DNA of 64,000 nucleotides from Archilochus colubris (Eukaryota; Chordata; Aves; Apodiformes; Trochilidae): positions 127,779,292 to 127,843,291 of the forward strand of contig CM041084.1 in NCBI GenBank assembly GCA_023079485.1, given 5' to 3'. Shown one piece after another: positions 49,101 to 61,100 of this stretch. The position numbers and the translations under genes were made by a program. The notes beneath the pieces are model-generated. The model made no database searches. It saw only the letters and a program-made list of their open reading frames with translations, and was not told where the DNA came from. Position 1 is the stretch's first letter. The number at the start of each line of letters is the position of its first letter.

Positions 49101-52100
49101 GCATCCAATAAAGCAAGCAACCGAGTTGTCTGTCCAGTGTACTGTTTCTCTTTTTCTTCTGTGCTGCTGGAAGAATATCAATGCACTTTGAAAAAGCTGT
49201 TTTAAAGTGATCTAAAAATCTATAAAACCAAATATTACAGGAGTCATATAAACCTGCATTTTTAAAAAAGCACCTATTTTACGTATTTTAAAGTTAGTTT
49301 ATTTTTCAAACACTGCTCAACTTCACTAAATGACTTCTGGTTATATAATAAATTCATTAATCAACTATGCATTTGATGCAGTAGAGGGCATCTAATGGTA
49401 TACTGATAAATGTGCTTTTTATACAAACAGTATCTAATCCTATGCTGATAATTATGCTTTTAAATGCACAGTACTCATTGTTTCAAAACCCTCTGAAAGA
49501 GTAGTACTGGTCTTACTCTGTCTCACAATCATCTGCACATTTTTCTGTCAGGATGCAAATTACAGTGTAGCAAACTGTCCTGGCCTACTCTTGGCATTTA
49601 AATCAGGCAGGTCCTTTCGGAGCAGTTCACAGGCAAGATAAGGAAGGCTTTGTGGGGACAGCCTGAAGAAAACCTTCCTGAAATACTGACCATAAATATA
49701 CAATGTGATGCATGTCAAAACTTAAGAAGTATGACATGGATCCTTGGCAACATTAAGCATTATCAGGACACATATATAGAACTTGTCTAAGAATTCATTC
49801 AGCTCATAATGGCTCAGTATTTTCCTCCTGCTAAATCTGCTGCATCGAACCGAGGCGAATTTATCAGTCCTTTATAGATATCTTTGCAACAGAAAACAAA
49901 GGTACCTTTGCAGATCTTCTACAATCAGATCCAACACAGTCCTCATAATAAGCAGAGCAGTAGGTGAAGCCAAGTCACACAACTGAACACAAATACGTCT
50001 CAACATATGCTGAATGGGCTGGCAGGAGGAACCAGAGAAAGACCGAACTATCTCTTGTATCAGTTTGGCTTGAACATGAAGATGCATGCTCCACAGCTTC
50101 CTGGTGTTGAGTGCCACTGAAATATCATGTGGTTCAATTACCTGCACAACAGAAGAACAGTTGGTTTTTCCTTTCAAACTTTACCATAAAAACTGCATTC
50201 TATCTAAGCAAAGAGCAAGTACTAATACTGTCCTCAACAAAAACATGCAATGTTATTTTCATTATTATGACTGAATGACAGAGCACCATTCCAGCAAATT
50301 AGCTATGCCTTCAGAAGCATGGGTTGTCACACACCTTTTAGGCTTACTTTAATTAAAGACCACAAATTCAAGATCCACGCCAAAAGAAACGACAGCCTTA
50401 ATATGCTGAGCGTTTGGCATTCAGCATTAAATGGAAAGGCTTCATAGCTGATCATTTCAGTAAGAGGATGGGAGTCTAAATAATTTCACAAGGGACAAAA
50501 GAGCATGTGACTGCTAATTTTAAAAGACGCTCCAAGTAAGAACAATTTTGTTTCTGTTAAAAAAGATTTACCTTCAAAGAATCTACATGAACTGAATGTT
50601 TTAGCAGAAGCTTTAACTCGTCTTTCCACATACCTGTTTTTTCCACAACTACGAAAATGGTCTAAGGGTTAACACACAGTTATATACCTGGTTAAAAACT
50701 AAACAAATCTAAATCGTACCTGAGTTGTCTGCATGGGCAGTGGAAGAGGCAACAGTTCTGAAAGCAGTATAAGTCCAGAGAAAAAGCCTTCAGGAATTCT
50801 CAGAATTGAAGAGAGAACTTCCTTCAGCATTAAAGACCAAGTATTGTTCGCCAAAGTTTCTTCCGAAATGGTAAGTTTCTCATTAACACCTTGTGTAAAA
50901 GTCAGTAAGATATCAACAATGTCATTCTGAATTTTTTGTTCATCGCTATCTAAGCGGCCTGAGAGAGGAATAGAACACAGGAGCATGTGCAAAGAAACAA
51001 GTGCTGAGGGAACACGCATGTCTTTGAATTCAAAAGATCCACCCCTCAGCAGCTCTGTCAGCATGGTTTTCAGTAGAGTGAGTGTACAGCGGGCCATGGA
51101 AATAGTGGTGACTCTGTGAAGTGTGGTGCCCATGTTGACGTGGAGCCTCCAAGGCTGAATGAGGATGCTGTTCAGCTTCTGTAACACCCGAATGAAGGTG
51201 TCCATCCCCTCAGAAGAAAAGAGCTGAATAACTGCAAGATTCCACTTAAGGTCTTTCTGTTGACCTGTATGGAAAAGAAACAACATTTCTGTATGTCTGT
51301 TTTCTCCTGGGCAATCACAGTTAAATATGTGTCAAGTAAAAGACTCAGACTTCTCTGTGAAGCAGTACAAATATATTAACCATACCGTTGACCAGAGGGG
51401 GTGGACATGCAACATGACAAAGAACGCGGAGTGCAGTGGGAAGGCCAACTCCATCTGGGGTCATCAAACTGTCAATATTCTTTTAAAAAAACAAAACCCA
51501 AAAAGCATGTTATAAGGAGAACTTTACAAGTATATCACCAGCTTAGTACTGAAATTCTATATTTAGTTATTTTAAGCATTCTGCAAAATCTGATTATTCC
51601 ACTTTTTGGAAAGCAGCCACAAATACAGCAGAAACAAAAAAAAGGAGGGTCAGCATTTGCACTGTGGTTTTACAGTAAGTTAAAAGATGTAAATAGCTGC
51701 ACACCTGCACCACAGTTACCTTAGATTTTGTTTCAATAAATATAACTGAGAGCAAGAACTGGCCCAGATGATAATTTTTAGTAAAAACATCTACTTTGGA
51801 TAACAGCATAGATTTCGAAATACCATGTGTTAGTACATACTCAAGATAAAATATCAAACTACAAAAAGGTCTAAGCTTACAGAGCACAAATAAAAGATAT
51901 CTATCTGTATTTTACTAACCTGTTTGATGTATTCAATGAGATTTGGAATGCAATTTATTTCAAATCTAAGATTTTTCAATGGTTCAAGCCATTTACTCAG
52001 CTCTACAGGAACAAAAAGAACTTGAGTTAATTAGGGAACTTGGAAGTGCACTTATAAACATAAAAGATTTGCAATAAAAATGTACTTGATTTACACAACA

Positions 52101-55100
52101 GGTACTAAGTCCAAGTGTGAAATTTGTAAGGCATACATTGCAGCTGTAGCCAGCTGGAAAAGCATCAACAAAAAATAAGACTTCAGAACAGCCAAGTGAC
52201 CTCACATACATGAACAAAATTCAGCTCAAGTCAACTTGGACATTCAAGTAATTTTCACCTTATTATTTGTATTATTTGTATTTAAACATACTTTATAAAA
52301 GACACTAAGAATCCCACTGCCAGCTAAAGAAAAAGCCTTCAAGAGCAAGGACCAAAGCACATTTCTTTTAATGCATGTAACAAGTTACTACAAGCTGAAT
52401 ACAAAACTCCTATGAAATGTCTTCATCACTGAAAGAAATAAACATAACAGGCAGCTCACTGACTACTTTGGTCCATTTTTACTAAAATGTACTCTATTTT
52501 CAACACAGAAATCATTTCCAACTTCCTGCAATTATTCAAAGTTCATGGAAGTTAGTATTTCTTGGAAAATTATTTAACTATAAAGAATTTCTATTTAACT
52601 TTTATTAACAGAAAAAAAATAATTACACATTATCTAAGTGACTCAACTAATCAGATGCAGCTGGGAAAAGAATTTCATTATATACATTATCCAAACCAGA
52701 CGACTGTGAAGCACCCTAAATATAAAAGCTTTCTTCTATGCATTCAAACAATTCAGTTAATAATGATGCACACAATACCTTGCAATTTGGTGTTATTTTC
52801 ATCTGCTTTACAAAGCTTCAGCAAAGGTGCAGAGTGCTGTTCCAGCATTTGGACATCACTGGAAGACTGAACCACCAGCAAAACAAGGATGCAGGCATAA
52901 TTATAAGCAACTGACTTCTTAGACTTCGAGTCTCTGAAACACCAAGAAGGATTTTCTTCACATCTCAACTAATGCAGGAAGATAATTGTTAAGATTTTCA
53001 CTCTATGACCCGTAAAAATCTATCTACAGAACTTTTACCTTCACCAAGGCTTGGCTACATAATTATCAACACAAAAAAAAAAGAAAAATCCACCCACAAA
53101 AACCCTCTCCTGTGCTTTCTGAAAACTGAAAGCTTTCTTGTACATTTACTTTACAATTATTTCAGCATCCATAAAGTTGAGAGATGAAAGCACTGACTGG
53201 AGGCAAGTAACAAACAAATTTTTTTCATAATTTTAGTTTTATACATCTTGCTTTAGAAGCACTGCTACCTACAGTAGCAAAACTGCCTGTCCAGAGAGAA
53301 AAGTGACTGTTTTTAACAGTCATAAGAACTTACAGGACTGAGACACTCCCAGACTAGAAAAAACGTTCAGTGTCATTTCCCCAGCCAAATCTTTCACTCA
53401 TTTCAGTCAAATTTTATGCTTGAATGAGAACTGCCCAGTTACCAATTTGTTTTCACATAACTAGAATGTGACCTGTATCACAACACTTCTGTAGATGAAC
53501 TACACAGATTCTGGGCATTAAGTGCATAATCACAAATGACAGGCCTGATTTTCTACTACATTCTACTTAGAAGTTGTTTTGCTTTAAAACACAAATATAA
53601 TAGTCTAAGATAAAAATATTTAGATTTCCTCAGCTATTTATAAAAGATAGACACTTTAAAATGTAACAATCTAAAGAATATAAATAAGTGCTTAAATTAC
53701 CCTAAAGCTTCTTTAGAATAGTACTCCATTAAAGTAATAAGACTTTGGAGATTTTTCTCCAGATTGAATACATGAGCCACAGCAGATCTTCCCACAGGGT
53801 TAAAGGTAATCAAGTAAAGGTTGTGAAGTGTTCCCAGCAGATCTGAATGGTCAGTCTCCTCACTGGCTGTGCATCGCTGAAAGTGGCAAAATAATTCTGA
53901 AATGCACTGTAATGTCTGTGTCGAATGCAGGAGCCACAGTGCAAAAGTATCCTCATTGGCACCATCTGACTGGAGACCTTCCTCTTGATCTGGATCAGAA
54001 AACTGGCAGAGTGCTCTAACCAACAAGTTTGTTGCTTCATACTCAGAAATAAAGAAAAGAAGACCCTTCTGTGACTGTGCCAGGAAACGCAGTATATCTC
54101 GTATGGCTTGAAGCACACCTGGGTGGGCACCTGTCACTGGAATAGACAGTAGCAAAGTAATGCACTCCAAGAAATGGTGACTATGAAGATATCTGAAAAA
54201 AAATGTATAGGAAAAGAATCAGTAATATTCTGAACTCTGAACAATAGCATTATATAAAATTACAGGCCTCCCAGCTTCCAAAGTTCTGTGGACTATGAGA
54301 ACTGGTAACTAATCATGAAATCGTGCAAAATTTTACTCATACAAAACTAATTTCTGTATTACTTAAAAGAAACAAATACCTAACTATAAAGTACTGATCT
54401 CCAAAAAAAATATCGAAACAAAAATAAAACCTCACCTTATATACAAATAAAACAACACTATCTTTTATTAGACTTGATACCATCAAGGAAACCTGTTAGC
54501 ACATAGAGAAATACTTTCTAGACAGAAACTTGCTAACAGAGAAACAATTCATGGGATCCTTCATGTGGCTGAAGGCAGGCAAGGCCTCCAATCTTCTGCC
54601 TGTGCTGTGAACCAGTGAGCTACACTGACACAACTGCACAGCTGCTGAGCAGGGCTGGCTACCTTCTTGCCACCTTGGCATATAGACAGAGGTATTCCAG
54701 ATTTGTTTTGGTTTGTCCATACACATGGACATGTTCCAAGACCACAAAAGGAAAGTCTAGATCTATAACAATATTTAAATATGCACCTGTACAGCACCTA
54801 GCACAACCAGTCAGGATCTATGAATGCGACTGAAGTGCTAGCCAGTACCAGGAATAACAGGTTCACATCTTGTTATATGCATGCTAGGTTGACTGAAAGC
54901 CAAGAAAATAACTATCAAACTCCACCAGGCTTTATAAGCACAATCCGTAATTCTCCAATAAAGTACAAAGTGAAATATCTTGAAAAGTGTTGTCAAGCTC
55001 ACCCCTAAAAAACCTCTAGATTAATATGGAGGAAATACACTCTATAAAGTGCACTTGCAACTGCCATACCTAAACAGGACAGGGAAAGGATCATCCCTCT

Positions 55101-58100
55101 CTGGGGGGCCTGTAATGCGTGCCATAGTTGGGAAAGATTTCACAGGTGGCTGAATCATTGTATGAGGAGCAGTTTCCATCAAATGGAAGATTTCTTCAAG
55201 AAGACTGACAAGTTTTTCCATCTCTCCTTCGCTTATGTTAGAAGATTCCAAAAGATTATCCATGTCCATAGGAGTCTCGACATCATTCTCATATTCTTGG
55301 TTGGTTCTTTCAAGTCCTGCCAAGTCCTGGTCTTGTTCTGGCTCCGTGTGATTAGGAAGAGCGGGAGTGTTCTCTGCTAACTGATCAACCACCTTTTTAA
55401 TATCTGACAGAATCTCATAGAAGTGACATTTCTGGAGAATTGCAGATCCAGCAGTAACTACTCTCACAGTCTGGTCTAATAGGATGAGTTCCAGAAGTTT
55501 TTGGTAACCACTTTTTTCATTAACATCTGCACCACCCCTTAGAAACATTTCCATTCCCTCAGTCATGCTGATAACACTATCCAAAGCTTTAAAAGCATTA
55601 AGTTTAAGGGAGGATGACACATGATCTGCAAACAACAGTTCAAACAACACATTAATAACTCCTGCCTGCAAAAGCGCTGTTATTCCTTGAGTCCCACATT
55701 CTGCTAAGGATGACACCAGTTTTGTCCCAGCTTTGAGCTGTCGGACATTCAAAGCAATGGGTTGTTTGAGAGCTACCTGCAGGTTTAAAGCTTGCAGGGT
55801 CCAATCTACTAGCTGGGTAATGTAGTCTTGCTTTGTTTCTTTCACCAGCAGGTAGCTCAAACCTTTTACAATTAAACTTGGAACTTCTTCCAATGCAGTT
55901 ACCCACTTGGCACCCCTTTCCTCTTGATACAATTCCAACAACTCAGTTAATTTAACTGAGGCTTCTACTGCCCCCGAATTTTCTTTTTCTGGGTCTTGGT
56001 CCTTTATTTTACCAACTTCATTTTCAAATACAGTCTTGTAAGGGCAGCTGAAGTATAAAAGAGGTCCAAGCTCCCTTTCAAAAGGTTCATAAGTGACAGG
56101 AGGCACAGATGCTAGATCCTCAGGAGTATATTCAATATCAAAGCTTGGGTACTTAAAAGTTTCACGTTCCAGATCAGCAATTCCGTCTTCGTCACTTGAA
56201 ATCTGCTCATATCCATCATCTCCTAAAAAGAAAAGGATTCCGTTATGAAATAAAATCAGTTATGGATAAATTAGTTCACAACTGCTGAGAATCTACTAAA
56301 AAAATAAGTAATTATTTATTTAATACAAATATTACTGGTTAGAAAACAATCATATAGACAGAAAGCTTTCTGTCTACAGATATGAAGTGAAAGCCACAGA
56401 TGACTGATTTTTCACGTAACAATGGAAATATTTAGGAGAAAGTATACAGCAAAAAATTTAAACAGGATACACATTACTACAAGAATATTGACCAACTTTC
56501 TTCTTGTGAATGCATCCATCAAACTTTTAGCCTAAAATTCTGCACAGGCATCACTGAGAACTTTAAGTAATACAAGAATATAACCTACTGACAAGATTAC
56601 ATAAACAACTGTATTTATTTTTAATTAGGACATAATTTCTTCACCACTTTGCTCCAATTTTTTTTAATTGGTAACAATATCAAATGTTCATTCTCTCCTA
56701 AAAAAATTGCACAATTTTCCTCTATTTAAGGAAAGTAACAAGAAAATTAGATGAAGGAATATAGCGTAATTCTGGACGGATATCAGACAACAGTGCAATG
56801 ACCAAGAAAAAAGATTCACCTCTCTTCTTACCTACTCACCATAATGGTACCACCATCAAAATTTCCTAAATCAGATTTTTTTTTCCTTTACTGCTTACAT
56901 CTTCACTTACCTTCACCTTCTTCCTCCTCTTCACCGTCTTCTTCATCTTCATCTTCCTCCTCTTCTTCCTCTTCCTCATCAGCAATACTCTCTACTGTTT
57001 GTTCATCATCATCATCTTCGTCCTCATCCTCATCATCATCATCCTCGACATCCACATCATCTTCATCTTCTCCTTCTTCTGGTTGATCTTCTTCTACTTC
57101 ACCATCATCAGAATACTGGCTTTCTTGATGAATCGATGCTCGATCAGGAGAAATGGGCTCAAAGTAATCTTCCCTGTGGTCCACATCATCTTCTTTTTCC
57201 CCAACCACTAGAAATACATACAAAGTTTAAGAAATAAGAGTACTTATCTGAAATCCAGAGCTCAATAACATGTTTTAACATTTTTAATTACTCATAGCAG
57301 AGATACTAAAAAGCTTCTTGAAGAAAATCTTCAGGTGGCCCAACTGAACACAAGCAACAATCATTCAGTTCAGTCAGACTATCAATAAATATGTATAGAG
57401 TTCTTGGCACTTTCAACCCATATGGAGACCAGAGAACTCAGAAGATGCTGCAGGGGGATGGAGAAGGACAGTGAATGCCAGAGTCAACAGAACACTCATG
57501 TAGGATACAAGCAGCAGTGTATTGGTCAACAGCTGATATCCTCAAAACTACTGACTTTTCAATTTATACAATTTAACATAACCAACAGATTTTCTTTCAG
57601 ATCCTTTTCCTAAAAAAAGCTATCCAGCAAGTGTAACAGCAGGCAGGAAACCCCACACCAGGCAGGAACACAGAATTCTGCCTCCACTAAACAGTACACG
57701 CAGCAGATGAAACACAGTCTGCTCTCCTCTTACCTGACACAGGCATAGGTTCATCCTCATCATCATCAGGAGGAGGAGGGCCTGGAGGTGTCCTTGGTCC
57801 CCTAGGTTGTGGTCTTGGAGGGCTGCCATTGAACTGGTCTTCTTTCTCTCCATCAACTATATTTATTGTGAAAATAAAAACTTGCATTTAATGCAATCAC
57901 AGGAAGAGAAGCAAGAAACTCTTGGTTTTCAGTGCTATTTTTGACTAAAGAACACCTTCATTTCTCAGCTGTTCTTCAATCTGTAGTCTGCATATGCAGT
58001 ATGTGAGGCAGTTTTCTGAAGTTACTTTTGGTGTAAACCAAGAACTAAAAAACAAGCAAGCTTATTAACATTACTGAATTTTTAAAATGTAATGCTGGGT

Positions 58101-61100
58101 CAAAAGTAGCATAACTTTTCCATTTTTTGCTTTGACACTAGCAATACTGTAACTCTACCAATAACACCCAAGTGAATTTTTTTTAAAAGTTTGCCTTTTA
58201 ATCAACTGGTTTACAACAGTTTACAACTGTTTACTACAACAGAGTATTCAAATTTTGCAGCTCAGTGATACCTTGAACAAGACAGTTCATTACAAGACAG
58301 TAATTTTAAATCTAAAACCAAAACTGAAGGAGAAATTTGATCATGGATTTTATTCATGGCTGTTCTAACGCAAATACTCTCCTGTAATGTACTCTACATA
58401 CAAGTTACAAAAGAAAATGTATTTATGGGCATGAAATTTTCTTATTATGATTTTAATACTACCCTAATCACTTTCATTGAGATTCCAATCACCTAAATAT
58501 TAATGAGTTCACATAGATTAAACTGAATTTTGACCATCCTAAAGAATTAGCAATAGAGCAAAGTAACCCACTCTCAAAAAGCATTAGACAAGAATCTACT
58601 TAACACCATTCAGTATAAATCTGTGAGGAAATACAAAATTAAAGGACAAAGATATAAAGCTTGAAAAACAAAGTCCATAAAATTTAAAACATGAAAGACT
58701 TGGGTTTTTTCGGACAAATATAATACTGATTTTTATATTTTTTTTAATCTATGTCTGCTCACAAGGCTTACCATGTTTTGGGTTTCTTTTCAAACCAGGC
58801 TGTTGCTGAGGAGGTGGTGGTGGAGGTGGAGGTGGAGGAGGTGACTCTCTCTCATGACTTATTACCCTGTCAACTGAGCCATATATTGCCAAAGTCAGAC
58901 AGTTGTACCACCCTCGTAGAACCAATCCATCTGTGTTGACCTGTTGTGTATTTTAAAAAAAGAAAAAGCACTTACAAACAATGTTACACAGCTTCAGAAA
59001 AGATATTTCAGTATCACTGTGTCAGTATCTGCATAAAAGTAAAGAAAGAAGGGTCGAGCATTAAGGTATCTCTTTACCCCATGTTTTGAAAACCAAGAAA
59101 ACTTTAAGCATATCAAGTCATTATAACAAATAATCTTTCCCTAAAAGCATTCAATTCCTTGCAATATATTGCCTAATATAGGACAGCATACTGATAGAAA
59201 AAATCTTTACTGTTGGTTACACAAAGCCTGTCTGAATGAAATACACCCAAACAGAACTGAGAAATTCCATCCTTCACTGTGGCCTGCAGCCACAACATTC
59301 TAATTCAGTTTTGCTCATAAGCAGTGGATAATCCTGTTGGTAATCTCTAGAGGAATTGTCAATCAAATCTTCTACAAAACATGGCATTATTGATGCAGGC
59401 TCTAAAGTAACAAGATATTTGAAATTTTCTGAAGAACATCTTAAAAAAATAAATGCTTTACATAGTGCTAACACACCACACCCATACCTAAATGACAGAC
59501 ACGTAGAAAAGAAGAGGTTTAAATCACATTGTGTTACCTTTGCATTGGGTCTGAAAATAATTGAAGTGTTTTCATCATATTCAAGGCTGTTAAATAAAAT
59601 ACACAAAGTTAATTTTCCACTAATATAATGCATGTTTACAGAAATGAAACACAGAAGAACTAAAAATATGAGTCAGTAATAAAACACTGAATAAATACAG
59701 TATCTTAAAAGCAAGACTTCAAAGTCACTTATTTCTGCAAAATACTTTTCATTAATATATATGGGCTCTGTAAGTTTAAAAATAACAGAATCTTTCCTTC
59801 TCTTAAGCATGAATCTCTGTCCTCCCACACAGACTGAGGGAAAAGGCCAAGACTACAAACTAGCAGAAACACTAAAATACAGATTCTCTGATGCATTTTC
59901 TGCACTAAAAAAAATCTCAAGAAGAAAAGGCAGATAATGAAGTCACACTAATCATGAAAGCACTTACCTCCCCAGCCTATCAAAAACAGGGGCACTTGGC
60001 TTGCTGACATTGTTGAAAAACAAGTCCAGTTGAAAAGTATGTGGGGATGTCTCTCTGGCAACAAAACAAAAGTAAAATTAAATCTGTTGAGCTCCTTATC
60101 ATGGTAAGTAGAACTAACTGGACAGTGTGGGGGGGGTGATGACTTTAAATTACACAGTTTTAATAATTCTCAAAAATAATTGCACGTTCAGCAGACACAT
60201 AAATGCATTTTACCTTCTTGTACAGATGGTTCTGTTAAGGTATACAAGCATGAGAAGAAATAACAGGCAGGTGCTCCTGAATCAGACCCCAAGTATCTCT
60301 CACTTACCCATAAGCCCTGTTGTCAGGCAAGCTGGTGTGAGCTCTCACTCCTGGAGGAATGACTCGTACTTCATTTATGTAAACAACACATGGAAAACGA
60401 ACCACGTCTATATTGGTGCTTTGCTACAAAACAAAGAATAAGGAAAGTGTCAGAACCACAAAATGGAAGCAACATAATGTATTAATATTCTTTATTAACC
60501 AAATTGTATTAATAATTATATACAAAGGTCTATTCTGTAAAATGTTAAGCACTGTTAGAAAAGCTTTTATTTCTTTTAATAGTCTTCTGGTATTTTTCAT
60601 ATACTTCTATAAAAAATAACGTTAAAGTGTTACTGGGGTTTTTTACATAATTGGTTCCCTTTATTTGCAACAATTTTGTAAACAGGGTTTTTTCTAACAG
60701 AGGATGCATTGGTAATGGTAAAATCTGCACTTTAATTTATTAAAGAATGACTCAGTACGACTCCCTTCTAATAACGCACCTCCATTTTATAACTAAAGAA
60801 AAAATAAAATGTGTGTTTTAATTTTAAACCTCAGCACATGTTCCATATCAAATGTGATATTAGAAATTATAATGATACTATAACTCTGGTTTAGTAGACC
60901 TGTACAAAAATTCCATATGAAGCTTATTTTTGCAATTCTGCAACATCTGAAAACCTTTTGCACACACATTTCTGTTTACCACACAGAAATAGCAAGTGTA
61001 AGGGAATGATGTTTCAGCAAACTAAAAGTAATCACAAAGTCACAGTGACTTCCCCTGTTGCAGCCACCAAATTAACACTGAAAATCTCCTCACACAAGAT

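Noticed and set aside
56844..57211. Poly-serine and isoleucine/phenylalanine-rich plus-strand frames
   Set aside because: Antisense readings of the VIRMA Asp/Glu tract.
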